Positions 10,361 through 22,801 of a stretch of 64,000 nucleotides of DNA are shown here, piece by piece. Made by a program: the position numbers and the translations under genes. The stretch spans positions 1,541,501 to 1,605,500 of the forward strand of contig LR746267.1 in the NCBI GenBank assembly GCA_902729315.2. Direction: 5' to 3'. Numbering within the stretch: the stretch's first letter is position 1; every line of letters begins with the position of its first letter. The notes beneath the pieces are model-generated. The model was not told the origin of the DNA. It did no database searches and saw only the letters and a program-made list of their open reading frames with translations. The stretch is from Spirodela intermedia. Lineage: Eukaryota; Streptophyta; Magnoliopsida; Alismatales; Araceae.

Positions 10361-10675
10361 ATGGCCACCACCAGGAAGGCTGCCGCAGCTGCCGTTCTCC
10401 TGCTGCTCGTCGCAGCTGCCGCCGTTGTGCCGGCGTCGGCCAGTACCCTGACGGCGTTCTCTGGCCCGGGATGCGCCGGGAGAACAAAGGACGTCAACGG
10501 CTGTGGGTGCTTCGACATCAGCGGGTACCATGGAGGGTTCCACTTCGTGTTTACTGAGGGCCAGGATGCCACGCTGTACACAGGCTCCTACTGCGATGGC
10601 AACTCTGTCTCCCTCTACAAAGAGACCCGCCGATGTGAACGCAACAAGTTCAAGAGCATCTATATGGTCTGCTGA
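10361..10675 (+). CDS. Class A MiAMP1-like secreted six-cysteine protein
   Basis: 104 residues. Signal peptide about 1-27 (poly-Ala/Leu core ending VPASA), mature part of 77 residues from STLTAFSGPGC. Cysteines at mature positions 11, 21, 23, 51, 65 and 77, spacing C-x9-C-x-C-x27-C-x13-C-x11-C, as expected for the MiAMP1 fold. The basic stretch after the barrel core (KETRRC, RNKFKS) gives a cationic C-terminal half, usual for antimicrobial members. The role in the apoplast is inferred from the family. The start is the first ATG after the TATA box and matches every class A paralogue. AATAAA at 10702-10707. The nearest relative is the pseudogene at 4883, with which it shares both flanks; this copy is intact. 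Confidence 0.93.
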   Translation: MATTRKAAAAAVLLLLVAAAAVVPASASTLTAFSGPGCAGRTKDVNGCGCFDISGYHGGFHFVFTEGQDATLYTGSYCDGNSVSLYKETRRCERNKFKSIYMVC

Positions 10676-11165
10676 CCGGGCTCATAGAGCGCCAATTTAT
10701 GAATAAATAAGCCGCAAACGTTGCGCGACGAAAGGACACGTCTTTGCTGCTTTACTGTATTGGAATCCTCGCGCGCCGTCTCATCGCGCTGATTTTCATG
10801 TATCAATAAGGAATGTCGGTAAATAAGCCACGCCAGCTTTCACTTTTTCATGATTTCTTCATTTTAGGAAAATAAGCGTTCGATCCGTTATATGAGGATT
10901 CTTTACCGTTAAACTTATTCGATCAATCAAGAGATTCATTACGTTTTTGATAGGCTTCTACAGTTTTTCTGGAAAGAGCGCGGCTGTTATTTAGGATTCT
11001 CAACGATTTTACAAATGGGGAACTCTTTTAAAGTTCTTCGAGGAGCTCTACATACAGATTGTCCGTCATGCGTTTAGCACCATTGTAATCTAAATGGTAG
11101 TAGTGGAACTGCGGGAACCAGTAATACCTCAAGTGACCTGCCAACCCTTACCATACTAATGTCCG
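10676..11165 (+). repeat. Class A 3' flank, second copy
   Basis: Collinear with 5198-5674 and, more weakly, with 33483-34000. Holds AATAAA at 10702-10707. Confidence 0.7.
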
Positions 11166-12339
11166 CGGTTTCAACTATCATTTAACTTGTGTGATGTCGC
11201 TCGTAGCATCGCGCTGATGCAATTTGTTAACGAGAGAATTTACGTAAATGAGGTACTCATCTTCGTGAGAGCAGGTTCTGACAGGTCTCCCACGTCTTAA
11301 CCCATGTTCCGACATCCAACGTTTGAAAGGTCACCATAGTAAGTGATCACATCCTAACGACGTTCGGCTTGTAAAAGAATTATTCTTCGGACTCTTAATA
11401 GTTGGACTGTTACCTGAAGGAGCTTCACCGGCATAGCCAAAAAACTCACGATACTTACGAAAAGTGTCACTTAATGATTCTTATATCGCGCTGGGCTATT
11501 ACCAACCTAACCTCTTTCAAATCGACTGCGTTACACAGGCTTCGCACCGCTGAGCGGAAAGCATGGACACTGTTCAGTAATCAACCCATCTAAGGTATGA
11601 ATCGTCTCGTCTCTTTCACTTATTCGATCCGCTTCCACAAAACAATTGCGTTCTGTTTAGACTTTTGTATCAGTTCTGCTGGTCTCCTATGACTAATTAT
11701 GGACTAAGGCCAGTGACAGATCGGCAAGAAATAAAACCATAAAGGATTCCGTTATGTTGGAGAAAGAGTTTGACCCATTGTTGATGTCTCCCATCTTCTG
11801 TGGGTTCGGTGTTCTATGTTCCCCCATGTCGAGAGGAAATCTGCAATTCATGTATATCGATCTTTGGTGTGGTTGCTCTCACTACCCTCGCATCTGCTCC
11901 GGTCCCACTTTCGGCTATATCTAAATTAATCTGGTGTACTCTGTCCTCTATAGGGTAAATTTATCGGAGGGTATTTTACAAAGGGCGTAATATGCTAAAA
12001 AACAGGTGAGATTGTTGGGTTCAACGTTTCACGACAGAGAAATAAAATCCCATAAAGACAAACGCCAATGTTGTTTAGCAGAAAATGCTGTAGAAGAGCT
12101 GCACAATGACATTTATTTCCCCCATGTTTATCTGCCAATTTGTTTCCTGTTAGTGTTACACATCGCCATGGTCAATTACATACGATGACAATATACTGAA
12201 GCAAAAGAATTAATGTAGTTTAATGGTGTATGATCGAATAGGTAGGAACCGCTAAAGTCAATCTTGCTTTTGTAATAACAGAGTAGTACAAGACCTACTC
12301 AATATCAACACATTATGAGTATTGGAAGGGACTAAGGTA
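11166..12339. other. Intergenic, nothing recognised
   Basis: Only short open frames (60-63 codons) without motifs. Confidence 0.5.
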
Positions 12340-13050
12340 ACTATAAACAAATATCATTACTAATCTAAATAAACTTTAGATTGCAGTTAATTTTTTTTCA
12401 CTGCATGCTCCTAGAAAAGTAATCACCTCTTACTATTGACTCAAATTATATTAAAAGAACACAGAATAACAAGAAATAGCAATGAAACCAAAACCTACAA
12501 TCACCACGAACGAGCTGTTGGTTCATCCAAACAATACCCCTGAGATCTTGGTACTTGATTGTTTGGTCGCATCAGACGGCCCCATATAATGCTCCAGTAA
12601 GCTACATGTGATGAAAATTTATAGTGGCTCTTTGGCACATAATTGTCAGGTTGACTCCCGATGCTTAAAAATCGGAAATCTTTTCTATACTGCAAAATAA
12701 AATCTTTACCGTTCTATGAGCAACTGCTTGCATGCATTCACTGCCTCTATATTGAAACATTTATTGAAGAAGATGTAAATGAAAATCTGTTGTATTTTTC
12801 TTTATACTTCGCTTTCAAAGGATCAGCTTTTACATGATTTACCAAAGGCTATAATAGTTTAAGATATACTTTATTTTCTCCTAACTTCATTCAAAGGAAT
12901 TTTTATAACATGTAGATGTCTCTTTAAAGAAGTTGTGGATGTACTTTTTATAGCTTAGCTGTCATTTCTACCTTGTGAGTTAGTGAAACTAAAGATGACC
13001 TATCAGAAAAGTGCAGTTAATTGTAGAAATGAAATGTGTCGGTGTTCTCA
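12340..13050 (+). repeat. Dispersed duplicate, partner at about 48320-49040
   Basis: Similar by eye to 48320-49040 in the same orientation: shared landmarks 'gctgttggttcat', 'tatgagcaactg', 'cttgtgagttagt' versus 'cctgtgagttagt'. Strongly diverged; origin not known. Confidence 0.5.
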
Positions 13051-16000
13051 TCTGTCTTAGAGAAATAGCTACAATTAGTTGAACATTATCAAGGAGACTC
13101 ACAAGTTGCGACAGGTGAGGAAAATTTTCAATATGTACTCTGACAAAAATTTTGCTCAAGCATTCCAGACGCCCTTACCTCTACTTCACTGCACCTATCT
13201 GCATCTTTGCCTAACTTATGTGTCTATGTGAGTGTATATCACAGTTTCAAGTCTCATCATTTTCAATAGATATAATTTCTTCTTTTATTGTTTTGTCTCT
13301 CAACTTTGCCTTGAGTTCCTCATAGCATGATGGTTCTATAAGTATAAGAACAAAAACATATGATTCATATATTTTACATAAGTTTCATACCTTTCTTAGA
13401 GGGTTAATTGATTCTGAAGTAGAATCATTATGATGTTTAAACTTAATAAAATTAAATGTGAATTTTCCTGATCATCTTGCTTACAAAAACCCTGAGATAA
13501 AAATTTCTTCCTCTAAATCGAAAGGGTCATTACAAGATGCCCACTTGACATTTTTACAAGAACTTTAAAGTGTATTAATTTTTCAAATAGTCTAGATTTT
13601 TGAACCAAAACGTATACCCAACTTATGTGAGTAACATCATCAATGATCAATTAAAAATATGAGATATTGTTTAATGTTAGAGTATTTATCAGACCATAAA
13701 TATCAACATATAATTATTCAAGAGGCAAGCTTGATCTAAAAACTTTGGTATGTTTGTCCTAAATGTAACTGACCTTGGTTTTAACACTTAGCATTAGAAA
13801 AAATATTTATTAATTATTTTTGCTGATTTATTGAATATCATTTATTGTAAATCTATAAATGTCCTTTGTTTCAACACTTAAATAGGAAAAAAAATTATAA
13901 ATCATTTTTCAATGATTTACTAAATATCAATACTTTATATACATTACAATAATTTACATCACAAATAGAATATCTTTCAGAAATATTCAAAGTATATGCT
14001 AATGATCTTTGACACTAACTAATAACGAGTTCAAGGAGTTACACTCTTGAGATATCATCTTATGTCTAATTCAGGTTGTGTAATATTAATGTAGTGCAGA
14101 ACAACATGTGTCAACATGTTTGACGAAATCTGATGAATATTTTTGAAAAATAAAGTTACCTATAGGATTGAAATGTGATACTTGAGTATTGTGAAGATAG
14201 AAGCATTAGCACAGAAAATGTCTCAAAAATGAAAGAACCATAGTGTCAAATGTTGGATTCAAACTAAAGAAGTAAGTTTTAAGAAGTCAAAAAAAATGAT
14301 GGCTGAAATATTTGAATATACTGTAGACTAAAGTATTGATATAATTTTAAATTGAGATCACTATAGTGACACTGTGGAAAATTGATCAAATATTTAAACT
14401 AAAATAATACAATTAGTGACTAAAGTAGGATTTGATATCTGGTCTAGATATCTGCTGAGCTGAACCGTTTGCATGAAGCTATCAAGGAAGTAGATAAATA
14501 TTTGCCAAGTAACTTGCATGGTGATACCTGAAAATTCTACGTGGAGAAAATGACAAAGCAAAATAAGTAATTTTAACTGTTGAAATATCATGAATCTCTA
14601 GAAGAAAGCTTTGAAAATCATCTAAGAGAAACCTGCATGTTCTGAAGTAAAGAAAAACTCAAAGTTAGTCTTAACAATTGACAAAATCATTAGAAGAGTT
14701 CATTGACCAAATCATTAGCTCAATAATTGTATCCAAGCTTGACCTTGAAGATAAAGATGTCCATTGACCAACTAGAGAATCTCCAAACATATTATCAATG
14801 ACAACCTACATGCAAATAAAAATATTTGAGTTGAAGCATGACAAAAGGTTAGAAGCATAAATTATGGATGGTAACTCATCAGCTGAATACTTCATAGCCA
14901 TATCAAACCCAATATTAAACACATTCTTGACCGACATCATTATTGACTATAATAGATCACAAAATGAAAATCATATTTTTGTGATGTAATACTTTCAAAA
15001 ATTCTATAATGTAAATGCTAATATCAAGAACTATTTTTTTTTTTAATCATTACAAACACAACAAGTCTTGAAATATCAAGAAGAAAAATTCATTTCCTAG
15101 CCATGAAAGTAAACATAAGAGACATTCAATTTTTCTTACTCTTAATAACAGATGTATCCTCTTTGGAATGAAAAGTATAATCTCATTTCATCAGTTGACC
15201 CACATTGAGTACATTACATGCTAATTTTGGAACAAAGTATACATCATTAATCAATTCATTTTCATGTAACGTTTTTACAACAACTCTGGTGTTAATACCT
15301 TCAATTTGAACACTATTCTTATCTTCAGTTAGAACTTCATACTTCAGAGATGTATTTATTTTATTTTATATTTTATGTTGAATATTACCATTATCATACC
15401 CTTTACATACAAAATTAGATATATTATACCTTCTTCCTTATCTGCAACTATGGAAAGCTCATCTTCAAAGATTTCTCTTATCATGACATTCATTAGATTT
15501 GACTTCTTTCTTTTTATGTTTTAATTTTTTTTAGTTTTATCCTAAATTCTGACGTAAAAGAATGCTCCATGAGTCTATTCATTTTTTCTTCATGTGTTTA
15601 TAAAAAACCTATTGATACCATAAGTATATAGACAAGCCCATATACTCTTCAATAGCTATAATAACATTATAAAAGTCAAATAGAGTGGTTCTCAATACCT
15701 TTATAACATTTTTCATTTCAGTAATATATTCCCAAATTTTATTGTCTAATTAAAAATAAATGAAACATGATAGAAAAATTCTTGAACATATTCACTAGAT
15801 TTTAATAAAGACATTTTCAATTTTTTATAGAGAGTTGGAAATTTTATTCTTGTAACCTTATTACCTTTATAAAATATAACTTTCAAAATTTACCTTTATC
15901 ATTTCATAGAAAAAATAGCCTCTAATAGGACATGTTGTAATATGAATAAGGCCTTAGCATCTTCCTTACAAAGTTCCTTACCATGTTGTATTGAATTCTT

Positions 16001-16260
16001 CCCTCTTTATGGCCATTCTCAACTAACTCTCATAACTCATGCAAAATAAACAATATCCTGATCTTAATAATTCAAGATTCATATTTCTCTCGATTATAAA
16101 ATGACATAAGATTATAAAAAGTTCAGAGGGTAACCATTCAACATACTCGCAATCAATTGAGTAATATCTTCCAAAAGTCCTCATGCAAGTAGCTCATGTC
16201 CTTTGCTACAATAAAAAATCTTCATGACTTTACTAACCTCTTTCTCGAAGCTCTGATGAC
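13051..16260 (-). mobile_element. Highly decayed Ty1/copia element, gag remnant near 15650-15860
   Basis: On the minus strand about 15860-15650 reads with interruptions as a copia gag (UBN2-like) segment: FPTLYKKLKMS, EYVQEFF, then an AIEEYMGL-type end. Just upstream at about 16246-16260 the plus strand reads aagctctgatgacg, a degraded form of the initiator-Met tRNA primer site common in plant copia elements. The remaining 14-15.6 kb is AT-rich with scattered stops, and I cannot assign domains there. No LTR pair is resolved. It is certainly not a functional element. Confidence 0.5.
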
Positions 16261-16764
16261 GTTTTTATGACCTCCTTGGCAAAAAATATCAAACATGATG
16301 AACCTAAGTTTCTGATCGTACTTTTTAAGGAAAAAAGGCTACAAATATGGAGACAATGTCTAGATTTTGAAAATAAATTGATTGAAAGAGAGAATAGCAT
16401 CACTCTTTTAAAATCTAAGGTTCAAGCAGGATTCGTGTAGTATCAATTTGTTTCACAAGAGCCGGGGTTTCCAGTTTTCCCAGTACAAATATGGGAAGCT
16501 GAATGACAGTCAGCGTCATCTGACGCAACTGAGGGGCCGATAATAACGTGATAATCCAAACCAACCGCGTGCTGTTATCTTCATCCCCACATCAGACGGG
16601 TCGACCAGATGGAATCATTGGGAAGAGAGAAGCTTCCAACCCCAAACGGCTACGCATCGTCTCTCTGTAACTATCTTCTATGTTGCGAAAACTAACGACC
16701 GAGAGCAACTGAAGTTTCTTTCCCGTCCATTTAATTTATTATTATGGGCGAGCCGATCAGTAGC
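16261..16764. other. Intergenic, nothing recognised
   Basis: No gene, RNA gene or repeat end identified in this short stretch. Confidence 0.4.
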
Positions 16765-17000
16765 CAGAGAAGGTGGACCCATTACCCACAGAAACCTCAT
16801 TTGACTCTGATCACCAGGGCTAGTTGTGTGACAGCAAAACAATCGCAAAATAATCAAAGGCCTCCTTGCTAATTTATTCGAGGTAATTTCCAACGGTCAG
16901 TCAGCCCATGGGTACATTACTGACTGGCAACTCCCGTAGCGCCATCAGCTTTTTATTTACTCTGGGCACTGTCTTGCCCAGAACTCGTGGAAGTGCTCGT
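16765..17000 (-). repeat. 3' flank shared by the class A genes at 17001 and 31073
   Basis: Nearly the same as 30845-31072. AATAAA on the minus strand at 16952-16957 is a plausible polyadenylation signal. Confidence 0.75.
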
Positions 17001-17318
17001 TCAGCAGCTCATATAGATGCTCTTGAAGTTGTTGGGTTTGCATCGGCGGGTCTCCTTGTAGAGGGAGACGTAGGATCCATCGCAGTGGGAGCCCTTGTAC
17101 AGCGTGGCGGCCTGGCCCTCGGTGAACACGAAGTGGTACCCTCCCTGATAGCCGCTGATGTCGAAGCACCCACAGCCGTTGACGTCCTTGGTTCTCCCGG
17201 CGCACCCCGGGCCAGAGAACGCGGTCAGGGTACTCGCGGACCCCGGCGCAACGGCGGCCGCTGCGACGAGCAGCAGGAGAACGGCAGCCAACGCGGCCTT
17301 GCTGGGGGTGGCCGCCAT
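17001..17318 (-). CDS. Class A MiAMP1-like secreted six-cysteine protein
   Basis: 105 residues from the ATG at 17316-17318. Signal peptide about 1-28 (ending APGSA), mature 77 residues from STLTAFSGPGC with the full six-cysteine pattern C-x9-C-x-C-x27-C-x13-C-x11-C and a lysine/arginine-rich C-terminal third (KETRRCKPNNFKS). Secretion and a defence role are inferred from the MiAMP1 family. A longer in-frame reading to 17486 exists but passes through the TATA box, so I reject it. The mature protein differs from the gene at 31073-31390 at a single residue (K versus R before GSHC), and about 1.9 kb of surrounding sequence is duplicated too, so the two arose by a recent segmental duplication. Long antisense open frames over this gene are shadows. 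Confidence 0.93.
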   Translation of the reverse strand: MAATPSKAALAAVLLLLVAAAAVAPGSASTLTAFSGPGCAGRTKDVNGCGCFDISGYQGGYHFVFTEGQAATLYKGSHCDGSYVSLYKETRRCKPNNFKSIYMSC

Positions 17319-17414
17319 ATCTTCTTGACGAGGGGAGTGGGTAGTCTCTGGCTGCGGGATTGGCAAAGGAATGGAGATGGAGCGGTGAGAGTCCCTGGTT
17401 CCTGCTCGTGTCCT

Positions 17415-17480
17415 CTTTATAGCCGGTATCTGGGGCCTGACCAAGTCCTGGGATACATTCAGCATCGTCTGCCGTTTCGT
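17415..17480 (-). promoter_or_regulatory. Class A promoter of the gene at 17318
   Basis: TATAAAG on the minus strand (17415-17421), 97 bp from the ATG, preceded upstream by CAGGACTTGGTCAGG and TGACGAAACGG in the conserved class A order. Confidence 0.7.
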
Positions 17481-18700
17481 CATCAAACAAGATGTGAAAA
17501 CTTGGTCTTCGCTGCTTTCAGTTTTTGTCTACGTCGTTTCTTTCTGATGGCGATCCGACGCGGCTTGTTGGGAAGGCTCGGTGTTCGGCGCAGTTGCGTC
17601 ATAATTGTGGCTTCCTCGAGCATGTCGCCACGTCAGGGTCTTGTTGACCTTGACCCCGTCGCAGATGTCTGCGGAGGCAACGAGGATTGAAAAGGGGTGG
17701 GTGGGGCGTAATCCACCGGGGACTCGTTTTCCGTGTTGCCCCGCTGACACCTTATCCGTTCCAACCCTCCGCTAAAGTTGAGAATGGATAAAATGTCTCG
17801 CTTCTTCAAAATATTTCCGTGGAAGAGTTTGACCGTTCGACGGATTAGGCAGCGTCTTCTTATCAGAGCAAGTCGGCGAACCCGATTTGTCCACATTGGG
17901 GATTCTGACCACAACCGCCGAAACATTATCCCAGCGCTCCGAATCGCTCCCACGGCGGACGGGGCTGATGACAGCAGCACAGGTACTTTTAGGGATCGCG
18001 TTTTCTTTAATCACGGCTCGCAGTTTTCCACGGAGAAACTATTTTTCAAATGGCCCCAGCAGGGACTGCTCTAAGCTGTCACCTTGCCTACATTGGGAAT
18101 TTGTTACGTTGAGCACGTCGGATATTCGCCAGATTTTGTTGAACCCGAAGAGCTTACTAATTGTCAACTACTCGCAGCATTCTGAAATACGAGTATCTAG
18201 AAGCGTACGACGCAACTAGTGTTATCATTTTCTTCATTCTAAGTAAGGACGTCAGATGTACGAACGTAGGAAGCTCCCAACGGTCAGAAGAGAGGGCCCG
18301 TCAGTAGTTGGGCACGTGACACACTTAATGGGCAGGTCGCCTATTCATTCCAGCCGAAAGAGCCACGTTTCAGCTCGTGGCGGGAGACAAGACGAGGAGC
18401 CAATAAAACGAGAGAGCATGTCCGCCTGCCCAAGCGCCAGGACGGTGGAAAGCCACTGGGGGTTCAGCGGCAAACGGAAGGAGGCTGCGTCCTTGGGCTT
18501 TACTGCGCCATTGAGCTCGCCGTCGCTGCTGGATGCGGCGTGTGCGAACTATAACAGTGGAGAGAGAGAAAAGGCACGTGGGATGAAGACAAGTATCTAA
18601 CCGGAGCATAACTCTCTCCACGAGAAAATCAGATTAACAGCAGCTCTCTTGCTTGATGGAATGAGAGAGTCTATTAAATGAGCATGATGATGTAATCCTT
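17481..18700 (-). repeat. Duplicated class A upstream block
   Basis: Collinear with about 31545-32650 (upstream of the gene at 31390). Its middle part (17574-18232) is also collinear with the orphan copy 34848-35555. Open frames of 60-115 codons in it occur in several frames and are not supported as genes. Confidence 0.75.
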
Positions 18701-19059
18701 GAATCCCTCATGGCTCTCTTCTTTCTATCACTTGGGTCTGAGAGAGCCTATTAAAATGAGCATGATGAAGTTTTATGACCTTCCTGTTTAACGCTGTAAT
18801 CTTATTACCGATTGGTTTTTGATATTTTTCCCTCTTCGATTTGACGATTTGTCATGTATATTTTCATGTTGAATATCATTCAAATGACCGTTTAAACTTA
18901 TTATGATTCGAAACATGCTTGAACTGTTCATATACTGCATTTCATTCTTCTTTATCAGTGACTCCGAGTACGCTTGCATTATATGACATTGTGAAATAAT
19001 TTCGCGTAATACTATTAGGGAAAAGTTGTACCATTCTGCGATATCTGCGAAGCTCACCC
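18701..19059. other. Intergenic, nothing recognised
   Basis: AT-rich, with one 89-codon open frame on the minus strand that has no recognisable motif. Confidence 0.4.
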
Positions 19060-19889
19060 GAGATTTAAGTTCACCAACCGTCCCTCATCTCGTGCTGCCG
19101 GGGCCATGTCGGTAACCTTTTCATACCACCAGTCGTTCACGTCTAGTGATGGCCCACATGATCTTCTCATCCGGACTTTTTGAATTTCTAGTCTTTCGTA
19201 AAGCCCACAATCCGTGCCGAACAAAGTGCAATTCGTTCACGTCTGGTCTGAAATTAAATTGTTGAGACTGGAGATCGTACATGATTCTTAGTGGTTCACT
19301 CCTTTCAAAGTGGCAAACATTTTGAATGGTACTTTGATGGTTCTGATTTTATGCTAGTTTTTCAGGTATTAACGAATCGTACGATGCTCCGAGAGCAGAG
19401 CTGCGCAGCTCTTCGAAGAAAACCTGCAAATAGCCGACTTCCTATGAGGGCAACTTGTCTGAAGATGTATCTGCCGAATGAACGTTACAAGACGCACGTG
19501 CGGCTCAAAGAAATACTACTAGAAACAAAATTCAAAGATTCTTCAATATCGAACAGATGAGTATTGGGTAAAGTAGAGCAGAAACTGGTGGAAACCAGAA
19601 GGTGCACTGCTTTAAGGACGAACGGATTTGAATTTCCTACTCTAGGGACAAAATTCTCGTACAAATTAAAAGTTTATGGTTGAGCACGGGTCATCGGGTA
19701 CTCGGTGGATCTAATGTTCGACAAGGCTGTCTGCGAAGAATGCACGGGGGCAGCCGGCGACGCAAAAGACGAGTGACGTTAAGAAGCCGACAGATGGGAA
19801 TGGAAAAATGCCCCCGAATAACGAACCGTGGACTTCTTTTTATCGCTGTCTGAAAGATGATTTGTTGAGTACGGAACTTATCTTCAACC
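19060..19889 (+). promoter_or_regulatory. Displaced upstream region of the class B pseudogene at 22921
   Basis: Collinear with the reverse complement of 6590-7420, the divergent class B intergenic region. Matching runs to 19889, where the copia LTR begins, and the expected continuation with TATA resumes after the element at 22781. A partner gene like 7617 would be expected to the left of 19060 on the minus strand, but none is present. Confidence 0.7.
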
Positions 19890-20193
19890 TATGAAGAAGA
19901 TAAGAAAGAAGGAGAACGTGATATATATATATAGAGAGAGAATGTAGACAGAAAATATAGAAATCGTATTACTCTCTCGTATATCTATTACAAAGGTATG
20001 TTCATCAATTTATAGAGGAATCGGGAGTCCCGTTGGGAGAGTGCCGTTGCAGCCTTCAAGGGGAAGATAAGTTGGATCATTCGCAGGCGGACCGGCCGGT
20101 ACGAACTGGTCCTGGGAGTTGTAACGTCTTGATTTAACCATTCGCAGGCGGACCGGCCGATTCTCATCCACTTGGATCTTCTTCTTCAATAGC
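19890..20193 (-). repeat. Copia 3' LTR
   Basis: About 304 bp. The outer end TATGAAGAAG has lost the TG seen in the other LTR (TGTGAAGAAG). It contains two copies of cattcgcaggcggaccggcc that the other LTR shows only in degraded form. Confidence 0.7.
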
Positions 20194-20961
20194 CCCTCGC
20201 AAGCTCTGTCTCGAAACGAGATTGAGCTTGTTGAAGAGAAGCTTGAACCGAGCTTTGGGAAGAGCTTTTGTGAGTAGATCTGCGTGCTGATCGGTGCTGG
20301 AGATGATGCAGACTCGGAGATGTTTAGAGAGAACTTGTTCCGGAACAAAGTGATAATCAAACTCCACATGCTTTGTGCGAGCATGGAAGATTGGATTAGC
20401 TGTAAGATAAGTGGCACCAACATTGTCACACCATAGCGTGGTTGGTGAAGTGAACGGAATTCGCAATTCCGTTAGGAGAGAACGAATCCATAGGAGCTCA
20501 GCTATAGTGTCTGCAACGGCTCTATATTCTGCTGCCGTGCTGGATCGTGCAACCGTTGGTTGTTTCTTGGAGGACCATGAAACGAGATTAGTGCCCAAAA
20601 AAATGAGGTACCCTCTTGTGAACTGACGATCTGATGGTGAGCCTACACAGTCTGCATTGCTGAAGGCCGTGTGAGAAAGAGATGGACTGTGCCGGAATAG
20701 AAGGCCGTGGAGGATGCTGCCTTTCAAATATCGGAGCAGGTGCTTGAGGTTCACCCAATGTTGCGTAGAGGGAGCATGCATTGTTTGACACACTTTGTTG
20801 ACTGCAAAGGCAATGTCAGGTCTTGTGATTGTTATGTACGGAAGTGCCCCGACAACACTCCGATATACTGATGAATCAAATGAGCCTACATGGTTACTGG
20901 ATAAAGAGGAGACAAGCCATGGAGTGGCCGTTGGTTTGCTTTTATCCATGTTAATTTGCAT
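20164..20961 (-). pseudogene. Copia RT tail and RNase H remnant
   Basis: 265 open codons, the longest retroelement frame here. It begins after the RT catalytic part has been deleted. The RNase H domain has RSSTAAEYRAVA, LWCDN and HARTKHVEFDYHF, standard for plant copia Pol. It is open by chance or by relative youth of this part; without the rest of Pol it cannot act on its own. Confidence 0.85.
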
Positions 20962-22466
20962 TAAGAACGAGTGTATATAATGTGATTGTGAAAGTACAAA
21001 CCCATTTGGGTGAGGTAAGAATTCAATGTTTAAGAAGTAGTAAGCAGGGCCTAAATCTGTTGGAAAGTCTTCGGACTAGAATTGAGGTGTTGGTTTGTTG
21101 TAGGGTAAGAAATTCAGTTTGCATTGCTTTATACCAGTGAGTATTTTTAAGAATAGTGGTATGTGAAATACGTTCTCGATCAACTGAAGCAATTGCGAGC
21201 AGACATGTGGGTAATAGATGTTGAATGGTAAGATTGGTTGTCTTGGGATAAAAGTTAGAAAGAGGTTTAATTTTAATGGGGCCACAAGACTCATTGATGG
21301 TGAGGCCAATAGATGGGGAAGAGTCTCAGGAATGGTCAAGAATAGAGGGATAAATATTCTTAAGTGGGGCAGTGGGTGTTGATAGAAAATGAGGTAAATT
21401 GTTAGTCTAATGAATGAGTATTAGAGGGAGAAGTTATGTTAGGTGTTGAAGATGTTGTCGGGAAGTGGGGGCTGTCAATGGAATTGTAGGTGGTAGTATT
21501 TGGGTGAGTTGACTTAGTTGTCATGGAGGAAGAAATGTGTGTGTGAAGAGATGGAATAGAGAGCTGTGTTGATCCAAATGTAATGGGGGCTGACTCGAGG
21601 ATTCCATCAAAGGGTTTCAAGGGTGGTGGAATATCAGCCAAGTTTTTGTAAGAAAATATGTGTTCATAAAAAATAACATCACGAAAAGTAAAGAGTTTAA
21701 TTGTGGTAAGGGAGAGACAACGATACCCAAAATAAGATGAACTATACCCTAGAAAAATGCACCTTTCAGATTTAGACATAAGTTTGTTAATGGCATAAGC
21801 ACGTAGGTGAGGATAACATAAGCACCCAAAAGACTTCAAGAAAGAATAATCAGGTTTGGTTGTATAATGTTTTTCATAGGGATTGGAGAATGGGTTGGCC
21901 AGATGCTGTGAGCTCATCACAGATTTCTCAAAGATCTTAAATATAAATATCAAGGGATTGAGTTCCTCTATTGATGGTGTGGAACTTGTTGTATAGATTC
22001 ATGATCTGAGATTGGCTGCAAGAGGCAAATTTTTTGCATAGAACCTCCCATACTACTTTTGAAGTGTTCTTTCCCACGACAATGAGCAGCATTGACTTGG
22101 ATAGTGAGGAATTGATCAAGGTTAGGATGCACTAATCACAATTCCATTATTACTGGTATTCCTCACTAACTTGATGTTGACCTTGAGCATGTGTTGTGGT
22201 GACTACTAGTAGATCTTTCTCGAGTATATACGTCAGTCCATAGCTATTAAGAATCAGTAATAGCTACATCTTCCAAAGAAGGAAATTTTCACAAGTAAAC
22301 TTTAAAGAAATGGTCATACCTGTAGAGAGAGTTGTATTCTGCAGTTGTAACACAATAAGGTTGTGAGACTAAGCAGATTTGGTTGCCAATAATGTTGAGA
22401 GAGCTTCAGCTATCTTGAATCAAGTGTCATGTTATGATGAATCAAGATGAGGTGATTAAGCCAACT

Positions 22467-22479
22467 GGCTTTGATACCA
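22467..22479 (-). other. Primer binding site (initiator Met tRNA type)
   Basis: Minus strand TGGTATCAAAGCC directly follows the 5' LTR end. It matches the usual copia primer site TGGTATCAGAGC with one change. Confidence 0.75.
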
Positions 22480-22780
22480 TGTGAAGAAGATAAGAAAGAG
22501 GAAGAAGATGATATAGAGAGAGAGAGAGAATGTAGATAGAAAATGTAGAAATTAAATTACTTTCTCATATATCTATTACAAAGGTATGTTCATCTATTTA
22601 TAGAAGAATCAAAAGTCCCGTTGGGAGAGTGTTGTTGCAGTCTTCAAGTGGAAACTGTTGTTATAGGAAGTGTAATTGTCGGACGATTTAAACTGGTCAT
22701 GGGAGTTGTAACATCTTGGTTGAACCATTCCCAAGTGGAGTGACTAGTTCTCATTCATTTGGATCTTCTTCTTAAATACA
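22480..22780 (-). repeat. Copia 5' LTR
   Basis: 301 bp. Plus-strand ends TG...CA. Its outer edge lies about 21 bp upstream of the TATA-like sequence of the class B pseudogene. Confidence 0.75.
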
Positions 22781-22801
22781 AACTCTGTACCTCTAGAGAA
22801 A

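Larger units (their letters stand above)
19890..22780 (-). mobile_element. Ty1/copia element, internally deleted, inserted in a class B promoter
   Basis: About 2.9 kb with two LTRs in direct orientation (19890-20193 and 22480-22780, roughly 80-85% alike by eye). On the minus strand the order is LTR, primer site, gag (VWEVLCKKFAS, about 22119-21937), integrase C-terminus (FGCLCYPHLRAY, CIFLGYSS, about 21953-21650), the first residues of reverse transcriptase (WYKAMQTEFLTL, about 21140-21075), then the RT tail and RNase H (20961-20164). Protease, the integrase catalytic core and the RT catalytic region are missing, so it is non-autonomous and old. Target duplication is unclear (left flank aacc, right flank aact). 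Confidence 0.85.

Noticed and set aside
17319-17486. N-terminal extension of the class A gene (161-codon reading)
   Set aside because: Same reason: the extension covers the promoter box and TATA.
16908-17690. 260-codon plus-strand open frame
   Set aside because: It lies antisense to the class A gene at 17001-17318 and its promoter; the openness follows from the GC-rich alanine/leucine coding on the other strand. The same shadow occurs over 31073-31390.
20411-20980. Plus-strand frames over the copia RNase H
   Set aside because: Shadows of the minus-strand Pol remnant.
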